A stretch of DNA of 64,000 nucleotides from Trichosporon coremiiforme (lineage: Eukaryota; Basidiomycota; Tremellomycetes; Trichosporonales; Trichosporonaceae). The notes beneath the pieces were generated by a model. It did no database searches. It was given only the letters and a program-made list of their open reading frames with translations, and was not told the origin of the DNA. Positions 42,484-55,084 of the stretch are shown here, one piece after another. The stretch lies in the NCBI GenBank assembly GCA_039545355.1, contig BCJJ01000009.1:177305-241304 (forward strand). Reading direction: 5' to 3'. Within the stretch, counting starts at the first letter, position 1, and the number at the start of each line of letters is the position of its first letter. The position numbers were made by a program, and so were the translations under genes.

Positions 42484-43475
42484 GGTGGTGCTTTCAGTGG
42501 TGGTGGTGGTGGTGGTGGTGGTGGGAGCAGAGGTGAGGTTTGAGGTTGTTGGAGCAATGTTCAGAGGGGTCGCTTTTGGCTGTGTGTGAAGGCTTGTGCA
42601 GTGAGTGGGAGTGTGAGAAGGGGTCGTGCAGACTGTGCTTGGTTATATACTCGTGTGTGTCCGTTGTCAAGGTCTCAGGCTCGCAGCCAGAAGCAGTATG
42701 TTTGTGCGTCAGTGATCGAAAGAAATGTTCTGCGCTCTTTGGCCGCATGTGGTTCAATGGTTATGTCATGGTGTGAATTGCTCAGGAGGCGGGGCAATGT
42801 CTTTCCCCCTTTCTCGCGTGCTGATAGGGCCTCGATCTGTGCCCGTCGGCCAACTCTTTCGTCTGTCCGAGGGCTTTCTACACCCCCACCGCCGGGCGCG
42901 CTGACTCTTAAGCGCGTTCTTGGTCAGCGGAGGCCTCATCGGGATCATTAAATGCATGCTCGCCGGGTAATGATGCTCCGTCGTCTTCGACGAGATCGTC
43001 GTCGAACACCGACGAAGGGATCGTCGTTTGTGCGCCACCCCTTGCTGAGCCATTCCGCAACATACCCTTGGCGGTGGAGGGACGGAGGCTGGGAGGATGT
43101 TGCAACCGTGGGAAACCCTGAATCTGCGAGAGGGGAGCTCCGACCTCAAATCCCAAGCAAGTGCGCGTTGGTGCTTTCGCTACCGTGGGAAATCTATGGG
43201 ACAGTTAGACGATAGCCCTGGCAGGATGGCGGCAGCGTGACTGATATTGGTGCTGCATGACGTCACGTGCATGCACTCCAACGCACACGCAACGTGTTTG
43301 CCACCGGTCCGCGGTGCCCCCACTATCTGCACCTGCTCGCTGGGTGCTGGGTCGGTCCACAGCTTGGGGTTACATCTTGCACTTGCTCTTCTCTTCATGG
43401 ATGCTTTCTAGACTCTCTCCTCGACGCCTCCTCTCTTCCTCCTCTTCCACACTTAGACTTCTCTCCACTTCCAAC
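42484..43475. other. Divergent intergenic region of quinone reductase and I9 inhibitor genes
   Basis: Contains a (GGT)n run at about 42498-42523 in the leader of the reductase and the CRE/E-box composite listed separately. No gene. Confidence 0.45.
43258..43269 (+). promoter_or_regulatory. Overlapping CRE (TGACGTCA) and CACGTG E-box
   Basis: TGACGTCA (43258-43265) overlaps CACGTG (43264-43269) by two bases, about 210 bp upstream of the I9 inhibitor start. It would bind a bZIP or a bHLH factor but probably not both at once. Confidence 0.5.
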
Positions 43476-43953
43476 ATGGGCGACAACCAGTGTGAGTTCC
43501 CCATTCTCGAGCTCCACCGAGTGGGCACAGGATGATCGCCATTCCGTGGTGACATCCGGCGTGACCCTTTACCATTCCGGGGAGGGTGAGAGGAACAAGG
43601 CGTAGAGTCTTTGCAGAAGCAGCTGGCCCGCTGTGATCGCCGTAGCTGACATGCAGGCGTTATCAAGTTCAAGAAGGACGCTTCCCCCGAGTCGAAGCAG
43701 AAGACGCTCGACCAAATCAAGAAGGACGGCGGCAAGATCCTCAAGGACGACAACGTTAACAACCCTAGTGAGTTTCGATGCTCTCTGCCTCGCACCGAAG
43801 CTACCTGACATGTTGTGTCGAAAGCTGACGCCAGTCTTCTCCTACGCCGTCGCTGAGATCTCGCCCGACCAGTTCAAGAACCTGTCCCAGTCCTGCGCCG
43901 ACGGCCACGACTGCCTCGACCGTGTCGAGGAGGACAAGACCATGTCCATCTAA
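43476..43953 (+). CDS. Small peptidase inhibitor I9 domain protein (proteinase B inhibitor-like)
   Basis: Three exons (43476-43491, 43657-43767, 43835-43953) encode 81 residues; frame is kept across both introns (165 and 67 nt), which end CTGACATGCAG and CTGACGCCAG. The sequence starts MGDNQ, then VIKFKKDASPESKQK, GGKIL, FSYAVAEISPDQF and ends VEEDKTMSI. This is the inhibitor-I9 pattern (VxFKK...GGK...FSYxxxE), the stand-alone form of the subtilisin propeptide, as in yeast Pbi2. Expected role: cytosolic inhibitor of vacuolar subtilisin-type protease B and helper in vacuole fusion. The 16 nt first exon is unusually short. Confidence 0.8.
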
Positions 43954-44054
43954 GTCCAAGTTGTAGCACCATAGACCTATGGAAGCCAAGTCCGAAGTTA
44001 TGTCATAAGCCATACATCTGATTGTGACACTGCTGCTGATCGCACCCCGAAATC

Positions 44055-45878
44055 CTACATAACCTGGAGGCTTACGTCCACGTCGTGCGCGAACCCGCGC
44101 AGCGACGTCGCAATAGTCGACTCTTTGCCGAACGCGAGGTCGCAGTGGTCCGAGGCAGAGCGCAGATCGGCGATACACCTCTTGATCTCGTCCTCGCTGA
44201 TCCCCGGCCCGTTCTCGGCAATGTGCACTGCAATCTGGGCTGCGAGGTTGGCGCTCTCCGCCCGCAGGAGGGCGACGCTGGGGTGATTGGGGGGGTACAC
44301 CTTGTACGCGCCTGCGAGCGCCTTGTGCGCATACCCGAGGGCCGCGGGCTGCGCAGCGGGGACGTGGAGGTTCTTCGCGATCGTGTGAAGACGGAGGAGC
44401 GGGCGAGAGCTCGGCGGCATGACCTTCTCCAACTTCGCGACGACCTCTGTGACACGGGGGAGGTCGTCTGGCGAGAGCTGGTCCTGATCGTCGGCCTCGA
44501 CGAGGGAGAGACCCTCGTTCACCTGCTCCCGGAGCGCGTTCGGGCTCACGGTCCAGCTGGCACCGCACTTGTCGCACTTGACCGTCTCCGAGTCGGACAT
44601 CTGGCGCAGGTCTGTCATTAGCTTTTACGACAAAGCGATAGCTTCCACTCACCGGGCATGCGGGCGAGACCGCCGCACTCGTGCAGGAGACAGTTGCGGG
44701 GATCGACCGCGTCCAGCGTACACGCGGGACATTCGCACTCGAAGCCGTACCGCGACTGCAGGTCACCTTGCCGCGTATCCTTGTCGTCCGAGATGTCGAC
44801 GTACGTCGTGAGCACCTCCTCGCCGGCGGCGATGTCCGCGTTCGCAACGGCGACCATCTCCTTCCCGCCGCGGGGGAAAACGATTGCTGCGTTCGGCGCA
44901 CAGCTGTGGTTGAACAGCGCCAGGAGAGGGGACATGGCGACACCGATCGGCTTCAAGTCGAACGAGCTCAGCGTGAAGGCGTTGAGCACGAACTGGCGTC
45001 AGCTTCTTTCTCGATCGATAGCTTACAGAGCGCACGAAGCGCATGAGTTCCTCGTCCTGATGGAAGCCATACGGCTCCATGTCGATGAGCTCGAGGTTGT
45101 TTGGGTCTGTCGGGGGCCCGGCTGCGCCAACGTAGTAGTTGAGGTGCAGCGCCATCTGATCCGTGGCGGGAATACCGTGCACGCCAGTGCCCATGTCCGG
45201 TCCTTCGGCGTACATCTTCTCGACCTTGGGCCAGTAGTCTGGGTCGCGACCATGCTGGTCGCGGTACGCCTTGCGCGCCCACGTCAGCAGACCAAGGGCA
45301 CGCGCACCGTCGGCCTGGATCCAGGAGTTGTTGAGACCGTCCTTCGCCTTCTCGGGGTAGCTCTGCACCCAGAGCTGGCGCACGCGGGTCAGTGCCTTGC
45401 ACTCTGTCTTGTGCGCTGGCCAGTCGGCCTGTTGGCAAGTTCCACAGCAGTAGTACACCCCCTTGCAGCCAGAGCAGCGCTGCACCGGCTTCAGAAGGTA
45501 GCAGTGGTTGCAGTGTAGTTCCATCTTCTGACCCGCTGGCGGCTCGTACAGGTTCGGCTTGGAGAGCACGCTGACCAGCGGCTTCGTCTTCAACAGCGTC
45601 TCACCTGGTGTCAGCTAATACGGCACTCGCAGCAGCTTACCAGCCTTAATATCCCGAGCAGCGTACAGCCCTCGTCCCCGCTGCGGCGAGGTCTTGACTT
45701 CGAGAGGCGAGCCGGCGAGCTCGTCGCGGAAAAGAGCATCGTCAGGGCACGTCTCGGCGTTCATCTCAGACCAGAGGTCTCCCATTTTGGACTTGAAGAA
45801 GGCCTCAAACTGCGCACGCATCTCCTCCGGCACGTCGGGGCGCGACGGCAGCTTGAACTGGGACAGGTCGGTCGGCAT
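44055..45878 (-). CDS. SET-MYND protein (SMYD family lysine methyltransferase-like)
   Basis: Four exons (45878-45641, 45604-45027, 44992-44653, 44611-44055) encode 570 residues; introns are 34-41 nt. The SET-N segment (SPQRGRGLYAARDIKAGE) is interrupted by a MYND zinc finger, C111xxC114...C123xxC126...C132...C136...H144...C148. The SET core follows with FNHSCAPNA at about 299-307 and TTYVDI, then the Cys-rich post-SET RYGFECECPAC and a TPR-like helical C-terminus. This is the order of SMYD enzymes, which methylate lysines on histones and other proteins. It lies in the same orientation as the sirtuin, 293 bp downstream of that gene's stop. Confidence 0.9.
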
Positions 45879-46170
45879 GACGCTGAGCTTGACGGGGCCA
45901 GGTTCGTCAGGCGAGAGCGAAAGAGAGGCAAGAGAATAACAACGAAGGGTAATGCACCGGTCCCAGAAGTGAATGCGAGTGTGAAAGGGAAGGGGACGAA
46001 CAAGGAAGACAAAAGCCAAGATCAACGGACGCGACGCGCAGATGACTGGACTGCGTTCCTGGGGTCAACTCGCAGCAGACCTCCACTTTCGAAAAATATG
46101 GGTGGACTGGGTGAGGTCATTTCGGTGGCAACAATGGACAGGTACAACAAGATTAGCATGCATCTACGGT

Positions 46171-47728
<1,558 letters not shown>

Positions 47729-47829
47729 GGGGAAATCGTCTAGTGGTAAGACACAGACTTTGCATCTACCGGTCTCCGGATACCTAGAAGCGATTGTCTG
47801 CAACCGGTGTTCGATTCACCGTTTCTCCA
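47729..47829 (+). tRNA. tRNA-Ala (TGC) with 30 nt intron
   Basis: Acceptor stem GGGGAAA/TTTCTCC contains the G3-T70 wobble, the identity element of Ala tRNA, and discriminator A. D arm GTC/GAC, T arm CGGTG-TTCGATT-CACCG. The anticodon stem CAGAC/GTCTG closes only if the 30 nt between A37 and the last loop base (47765-47794) are removed; the anticodon is TGC. Mature length 71 nt. Confidence 0.85.
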
Positions 47830-48182
47830 ACCTTTTTGGGGGCTGCCGGCGTCTCTGCAGTCCGAAATGATGCTCGGCGAAGTGTCTATATTAGCTTTGG
47901 ACCCTCGGGGTCTGGTAGTGGGCATAGATGAGGATGAAATGGTACTCGGCGATGCTTGTTTGGGCTAGGGACCGGGCGGTTCGGGCGCAGTACGTCATTC
48001 ACGCAGGGGTATTAGGGGGAACTGCGCATGCCTAACCACTCGGCGGGCGGAATTAGGCATGCGGGATCTACCTCCGTTCCGTCTCTTCCCTTTAGTGCAA
48101 CCCAATTCACACACCACCTCGGACGGCGCTGTCAGCTCTGCATCTAACACCCACCACCCCGACATGGACTGAGCAACCAGCC
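47830..48182. other. Intergenic, no gene recognised
   Basis: Leader region of the next gene, ending in a pyrimidine-rich stretch. GCATGCCTAA and its inverse TTAGGCATGC occur near 48026 and 48052. Confidence 0.4.
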
Positions 48183-50315
48183 ATGATCATCCCTCCCGAC
48201 CCAGAAAAGGACCCCCGTCTCTTCGACGCACGCTCTCTAGCGTCCGACGGAGACCTCATTACTCTCGACGAACCATCGACGCCCGGCCTCGCCTACCACC
48301 CCGCGAACGCGCCAAGCGTCCTCCTCTACGACGGCCCTTTCTCCGACGAATATGGTATCAACAACCAGTGGGACCCCTTACCGCCATATGAGGGACGACG
48401 GTCTGCGACCCCGCGAGGGTCGCGGCTCGTGGCCACGACGTCCCGTGCGTCTGGCTCGTCCTCTCAGGGAACACTACGACGAATCGCCCGATCATCACCA
48501 ACAGTAGTTGGAACACCACCGGTCAAGGAAGAAACAGAAGAAAACGAGAAACCCAAGAAGCCGTGGTACGCGTACTCTGCGAGGGAGATGTGGAACAAGC
48601 ATCGCAAGTGGCACATCGGCCTCGGAATACTGGCGGCGTTCATCATCGCGCTCACGATCGGACTAGTCGTTGGATTCACGCAAGGAATGCACCGGCAAAG
48701 CGTCGAGCAGAAAAAGGAGCAGCGAAAGAAGAGTCACCAGAACCCCGTTCCCAACAATTCCTGGTGGGGCGGACTGCCCAATCTCAACATCACGTACGAC
48801 TCCGACCGCGATGGACCGATGCCCGAGGACGGCAGCATGGCGCACTGCAACCAGTTCAGCCCATTGAACAACAGCAACAGTCTCCGACAACTGTCTCTGT
48901 CCTCGGACTTTTTCAACCACTTTGTCACGACGTACAACTTTTCTCTCACGCCCCAGAACGTGACCTCGAACACGACGTGGGTGAATGCCACCGACTGCAA
49001 CTCGACCCTCACTCTACCGCACCCGCTATACTTCTTGGCGCGCGGTCTTGCGTCTAGCGGAACACTAGAGTTTGTTGGCTCGAACTCGCCCGACGAGGTC
49101 ATTGAAGGCGGCAACGAGGATTCCGTGCGTGTCGACGTCATTGCGCGAGTGCCCAAGAATAGGACTCTGGACTCGCTCGCCCGCGTATGCCACATGTCTC
49201 GAACAGACGGATCGATGGGCATCGGTGTCTACACCCCGATCGAGACGGATGGCGGTGCAGACGGACCATCGTACCTGCTGAATTCGGTGGGAACACCGGC
49301 TTTCCATATCATTGTGCGGTTCCCACCATCCATCCTGAAGAACAGCACAGTGTTCCCGTCACCTGCATTCATCGGCAATGTCTCGTTCGACCTTGCGCAG
49401 ATGGGCATGCGGGTGGGCAACATGCGGAACGTTGTGCAGTTCGGCGACTTTGACGTACGAGCCGACACGCGAGGAGGCGGTGTAGTCGTCGATTACCTGG
49501 CGGCCGAGACTGCCCGGATCCACGGAGCCGAAGGATCTGTTCAGGGCACGTTCAACATTTCGTCGTCGCTTGCGATCAACTCTACGTCTGGCACGATCAT
49601 GGCCAACGTGATCCTGAACGACCCAGACTTGAAGCAGGATAACTCGACAACCGTCAAGTCGACGATCCCGATGCCGCGCGACGTGTACGAGGACGACAGC
49701 GAGTGGGACGACGACGGCAACTACATCGGGTCAGCGAACAAGTCTTACGACGAGGGCGACACGACCAACAACTCACTGAAGGAGGCTGCGTCGCGGGCGG
49801 CGCGCATCCGGAAGCTGCAGCAGGTCCCCACGCACGAGGTGAACACGACGTTTATGACGAACGAGGGCTTCATCTTTGTCGCGTACCTGCACCACCCGCC
49901 GTCAACAGCTCTGAAGAGCTTTGTGGCGTCGCGCTCCGGCGTCGTCGACGTCGCGATGCACCCGAACTACGTCGGGCCCTTCTCCCTCGCCAACCTCTGG
50001 GGCAGCATCCGTTTACCCCCGATAACGCGGCCGCTGAGCGACGACCCGTTAAACCTGGGCCGCATCCGGCTCATGCTCACAGGCAGCATCAGCCTGACGA
50101 ACACGACCTTTTTCGAGGCGCACGACATCTCGCTGCTCGGCGCGAACAATGCCGCCGCCGTAGCAGCGCGCGTCACGGGCGCCGCGCTCTGGGCCTTCCC
50201 GAACGACGACAGCTACACGGCCCTCTCGACGCAGGAATCGCCCGAGGCTCGCGGCTCGGCTTTCGTCGCCATGGCCAACCTTGGCGATTTACAGGTCACG
50301 TTCGACGGGCACTAG
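48183..50315 (+). CDS. Type II membrane glycoprotein, conserved-hypothetical type
   Basis: A single exon of 710 residues. A cytosolic N-terminus (1-143) rich in Pro/Ser and acidic residues precedes one TM segment (about 144-167, WHIGLGILAAFIIALTIGLV), then a large lumenal or extracellular part with more than fifteen N-glycosylation sequons (NITY, NFSL, NVTS, NTTW, NATD, NSTL, NVSF, NISS, NSTT, NKSY, NTTF). Beta-rich repeats (FDVRADTRGGGVVVDYL, GRIRLMLTGSISLTN) suggest LEA/immunoglobulin-like sheets as in fungal vacuolar or surface proteins of the DUF3712/Tag1 kind; this match is weak. Function unknown. ATG 48183 has CAGCCATGAT context. Confidence 0.75.
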   Translation: MIIPPDPEKDPRLFDARSLASDGDLITLDEPSTPGLAYHPANAPSVLLYDGPFSDEYGINNQWDPLPPYEGRRSATPRGSRLVATTSRASGSSSQGTLRRIARSSPTVVGTPPVKEETEENEKPKKPWYAYSAREMWNKHRKWHIGLGILAAFIIALTIGLVVGFTQGMHRQSVEQKKEQRKKSHQNPVPNNSWWGGLPNLNITYDSDRDGPMPEDGSMAHCNQFSPLNNSNSLRQLSLSSDFFNHFVTTYNFSLTPQNVTSNTTWVNATDCNSTLTLPHPLYFLARGLASSGTLEFVGSNSPDEVIEGGNEDSVRVDVIARVPKNRTLDSLARVCHMSRTDGSMGIGVYTPIETDGGADGPSYLLNSVGTPAFHIIVRFPPSILKNSTVFPSPAFIGNVSFDLAQMGMRVGNMRNVVQFGDFDVRADTRGGGVVVDYLAAETARIHGAEGSVQGTFNISSSLAINSTSGTIMANVILNDPDLKQDNSTTVKSTIPMPRDVYEDDSEWDDDGNYIGSANKSYDEGDTTNNSLKEAASRAARIRKLQQVPTHEVNTTFMTNEGFIFVAYLHHPPSTALKSFVASRSGVVDVAMHPNYVGPFSLANLWGSIRLPPITRPLSDDPLNLGRIRLMLTGSISLTNTTFFEAHDISLLGANNAAAVAARVTGAALWAFPNDDSYTALSTQESPEARGSAFVAMANLGDLQVTFDGH

Positions 50316-52811
50316 TTTCTCTTACCTTTTGCAAGCAAACACCCAACCCCCCGGCTGTATTATACCACACGACATCACATACACTCTCTTTGTATTTGGC
50401 GCATTTGACATATGTAAATCTATCGAGTAAAGGAGCGCGAGCGCGCCCGAAGAGCGTGCGATTGCGTTGCTGCAGTCGCTGGTTATTGTGAAGACTAGAG
50501 GTTGAGGGGTGTGACAGGTGTGCCATCAAGTGGACTGCACAGCCTTCGCGATTCTGTCCAGGATGTCCATTTCGGGTGACCGGCGACTGTTTCTGGCCCC
50601 CTCCAACTGACTGTGCCAGGCAACCTTACTCCGCTGCCCTGCGTCCCAACGCACAGTTAGCTCTCTGCACTCCAGCGGCAACTCCAGCGGCCATTCCAGC
50701 GCTTACTTGCACTCATGCAAAGAAGAGCTATGGCATGGCGAGAGCCATGAAGTGGTGCGAGCGGCGACCTGTTAAACTGGTAAGGGGGGCTCAGCGGGGG
50801 AGCCGTGCAGCGCGTGCAGATCTAGGACTTTTCGGGTGGCGCATTGATTGCAGCCAGCCTGGCTGCCTGACCGGTATGGTCCTCGCTCGATCTCTGGCTC
50901 GTTGTTCGCCGTCTACTGGCTACGCTGTATGTACGCTGCTTGTTGTGATCGCGATGTTCATTGCGTCCAACTCGCTCCTGTGTAGGGCAGAAGGGCTCGG
51001 TGCCGGGTTGTGATTATTTTAGGCGCTCTGGGTAGGTGTTGTCACCTAGTGATGGCACCTGCATGTGAGGGCTCGAAATAGCACCCATCGCCAAAGTTCC
51101 CCGCACACCTGTGCGTCCTCGCCATGCCGCCAAGTGGCCGCACTTGCTGCATTGTTGCTATGTCTGCTGCATATCGCGCACAAGTGCGTGGATATTGACT
51201 CGTGCGCAAAACTCTTCTCCGCCAGCATCTCGCTTCCGTAAACGGCCAGTGGCCCAGCATCAGGAGCTTAATTCTCGAGGAACGGTTGTACCCAGGAACA
51301 ACGTGCCTCCTCAAGTCTGCAAGTGGCAAGAAACGAGCGGCCAGGTCGCCGTCACAGAGTGGAGCTGTCGGAATGCGCTCACACAGCCCGCCAGCCCACG
51401 ATGCAGCACTACGTCAGTTCGCTACGTGCTGCAATCCCACCTCCGTGAGAGCATGTGCTGCACTCCGACCTGGGTCACATGGCCACAGTCCTTCGGCGTG
51501 AGTGCTCCGGATACCGTGAAAGGCGGCCTGGGTGCTGGGCATGAGTCCGCTCTTCCCCCGCCAGCCCCGCCTCCAGCCTTGCATGCCCACGGTCTGGTGC
51601 GCATGGTGCGCCTGATTGCGCCTGACCTTTCAGACCACTTTGGGCCAATGAAAGGGCAAGTTTGTGGGGCATTGTGGAAGCAGGTTGTCTAAAGTACTGA
51701 ATTGGCGTGCTCCGTTGGGACCACTTGCCCTGCACTCGCTCGCGTGCTCGGCGGTGAAAGCGATTCCGGAACCGGCGCCGGACACTTGAGGAGCGCACGC
51801 GCACGCATGTGTTTGTGGATCCCATGCACGCAGCACACAAACGCACACAGCATAGCCCGTGGTTAATCCATGAATCGGAGCACCACAGCAAAGTTTGCCG
51901 CTCAGAGACGCTCGACGCTCACTCCGCTCGCGACTGAACGCTTGCACGTTGTTGTTCGGGTCGAGTACGCCAGTGTCAGGTAGTCAAGGTGAGGCTGAGG
52001 CGGGTCCAGTGAAGACGACAACTTAGACTCGGGACCTGAGGCAGGCACGCGGCTGTCACACTTTGACGCTGCACCGCTTGCTCGGCTTTTCCGCCCTGCT
52101 TGCATGCCGTTGCCGTTGCCGTTGCGTGTCTGCGGTATACGGCACATCCAACTTTGACTCTTTGCCGGGAGCAGATCAACAGTCGAGTTCCCCACCGAGC
52201 GCCCAGCACGCCCAGCCAGCGGACGCCCAACACGCCCAGCACCGCCGCCGCCGCCGCGCAAAAGTAGCCGTGCCTGCGAGTTTGGTCCAATCGTGGACCG
52301 TGCCGTACCCCGCAATCCACCTATGGACGTACTAGCCCTTAGCCCTGGCCTAAAGACCTAAAGAGCTGCACCATGCACTGGCTACTTCTTCCTGCAACCA
52401 CACGAGCTTGCACTGCAACACAGCCCAGAGACAGAGACACCCCACGCCAAACCCCTGCAACCCCGCCCTGGCATCCATCCTGGCAGCGCAGCACCGAAAT
52501 CCCCTGCCCAGCTTGGGACGCAGCCGAGTCGCAGCATCCTCCACTCGCCCAACTCTCATCTCTTGATTCCTCACTCCTCTACACACCGCACAACCATCCC
52601 ACAAACGCACGGCCCTCGCTCTCCCCCTATCGCCCTCTGTGATCCTCCCTCCGACTCATCCCATTCCAACCTTCAAGACACACACACCTCATCGGCAGCC
52701 AGCTCGAATTCTTCAAGCCTTCCTCCCTCCACCCGATCACCCATCCATCGCCTTACAACCCTCCTCCACCCAGAAACATCTAGGCAACGAGCAACCACCG
52801 ACAACCCTGCT
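50316..52811. other. Intergenic, 2.5 kb without recognised gene
   Basis: Two short repeats: GCCGTT in three or more tandem copies at about 52106-52124 and a GCC/GCCCAGC run at about 52198-52260. The last 250 bp are C/T-rich, as expected for the leader of the next gene. Confidence 0.45.
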
Positions 52812-55084
52812 ATGGGCCTGCTCTCAGTGCCCCGATGGGCGACCAGAGCTCTGTCCAACGCAGCCTCCCCGCTCCCAACCACGAAGCTCGCACCCTCATC
52901 ACCCCTTTACCAGCTCATCCCCTCCACCGTCGGCGCACCCTCCCTCTCGAGCTCGGCCAGCGACGACTCCGAGTCCACCTACGCCACCGACCCCAATGAG
53001 CTCGACCCCGACCACCGCAGCAGCGGGCCGTCATCACGGCAGCGCGCACCGTTTGCGCGCCTCGACCCGCTCGTCGTCACCGCCGTCCTCCTCGCGATCG
53101 GCATGTTCATCGCCATGTTCATCTGGTACCCGTTCCCGACGACGATACACGCCTTTGTCGCCATTGCCGTCGGCGTCGTTAGTTGGACGCTCGGCAGCTG
53201 GGCGCGCTCCCTCGCCGGCGTCGTGCTTCGCAAACCGAACCTGTACCGCTACAGCGTGCCGCAGCTGACGGGGCTGGCCGTCGCGTCTATCATGACTGTC
53301 TACTGGCTCATCCTCGGCATTCACCCCCCGGCAGAGGTCGCGCCCGCGCTCAACCTCGACGGAGAACGCTTCTTCATCGCCGCCAATCTCTACAACAACG
53401 AGGACATCATTCCACGCTGGACGGGCCAGATCGAGAAGCTGATTGACCACCGTGAGTTGCCCGTTTCAGACAGCCGTGACGAGCGTCACATCTTTGCTCT
53501 GCCCAACAGCTAAGCCTGCTATGTGGAAAAGCTGACATCCCAGTCGGCCCGAACCGCACATTCGTGTCCGTCTACGAGTCCAACTCGAAGGACAGCACGC
53601 CCGAGCTGCTGCGCGACTTTGGCGACCGCCTCGACGCCATGGGCGTCCCCCACCGCATCGTGTCGGACGTTACGGAGCGATGGTGGCCGTACCCGACCTC
53701 GCCGGAGCGCATCGGCTTCCTGGCCAAGGCGCGCAACAGGGCCATGGCCCCGCTCCAGTCCGCGAGCAGCGACACGCGTCTCTCAGACTACGACAGCTAC
53801 ACCAAAGTGCTCTTCCTGAACGACGTGCTGTTCACGTGGGAGGCGGCGGTGCGGCTGCTCGCGACGAAACACGACGACGACCCGGATTACGACCTTGCAT
53901 GCGGCATGGACTTTGGCGCTTCTGGTGAGTTTCGAGAAACTTGGGGAGGGGCTGGGCTGGGCTGGGCTGGGCTGGGAAGCGAAACTGGCGCGAGCGATTC
54001 GGGGTGAAGCCGCCTGGCCGCCTGGCTGGCGTTTTCGTCGCCTAGGCCCTTGGCAGGGCGGACGCCCATGGACGCTGTGTCGTGTCGGTGGGGGAAAGGA
54101 AATTTCAGCGGCGGTGTTCGGTCAACCGCGCCGTGGCGGTGGCGAGCACCATGGTCATGGCAATGAGTGAAGCGACAAGGGGCGGGCCGGGCCGGGTGCA
54201 TACATATATACTTGTCACCCGGCGCGCGAGCAAGGATGTGTGGATGCGTCTGCCCTTGTCGCCCGAGGCCGACGTGGGCTCCACACATGACTGATTGGGC
54301 TTGGCATGCAGCTTCGCCCCCCTTTGTTCAGCTGGCCAATCTCGATCGCCCGGGCCGCCCGGCGCCCATTCCCCACCCCATCTCCGCCGTCGTGACGGAC
54401 ACATGTGATCGGAATGCTGACAAACGTTTAGGTTTGTACGACACCTGGGTCTCGCGGGATGTGTGCGGCACACCGACGCGCCCGTTCTGGCCCTTCGTCA
54501 AGGATCCCGACACGGTGCAGCGCGTGCGCGACGAAAAGGTCTTTCCCCTCAGCGCGTGCTGGAACGGCATGGTCGCCTTCCCGACAACGCATTACCTTTA
54601 CAAGCCGGGCAAGAGCGCCCCTCCAGAGTCCGAGCCAACCCGCCTCTCAAAGCGTGGATGGAAAATGGTCGACAACTCGACGTACGAGGGCGGCCGCATG
54701 TCGCCCGCGCTGACGGAGCCGATCCTCTTCCGCGCCTCGGGCATCGACGCGTGCGACCACTCCGAGTGCTTCCTGTTCAGCTACGACCTGCACCGTCTCT
54801 ACCCCACGGGCAGCGGCGGGCCGAAGATCTGGATGAACCCGAGCGTGCGCACAGCGTACGAGGAACGCTGGTACAGATGGAACAACTACGTCCTGCGCGT
54901 GCCAATGGTGCAGTGGTGGGTCCGGAACTGGAGCCACGGGCTGCCGTTTGAGGCGATCGACTGGCTCTGGGAACGCCTGGCCAGGCATCGCGACTTGTGC
55001 GCCTGGGCCGCGCTCGAGAAACATGCACCCGAACGGTGTCCCCGTCTCCCTGGGGCGCAGAAGAATCCGTGGTACGTTGGTTAG
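52812..55084 (+). CDS. GT69 glycosyltransferase, CAP59/alpha-1,3-mannosyltransferase-like
   Basis: Three exons (52812-53451, 53544-53924, 54432-55084) encode 557 residues, frame preserved. The N-terminus is disordered Ser/Asp-rich; three hydrophobic segments (about 88-107, 113-130, 152-170) precede the catalytic part. Family landmarks are FIAANLYNNEDIIPRW, FVSVYESNSKDSTPELL, RIGFLAKARN, the metal-site region KVLFLNDVLFTWEA, CGMDFGASGLYDTWVSRD and NSCWNG-type SACWNGMVAF. Members of the GT69 family (Cryptococcus CMT1, CAP59) act in the Golgi or ER on surface mannans. The second intron is 507 nt and contains a G-rich repeat. Confidence 0.88.
53943..53977 (+). repeat. GGGCT tandem repeat in intron, G-quadruplex candidate
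   Basis: GGGG-A-GGGG followed by four copies of CTGGG and a final GGGAA lies 18 bp downstream of the donor of intron 2 of the glycosyltransferase gene, on the coding strand. Confidence 0.8.
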
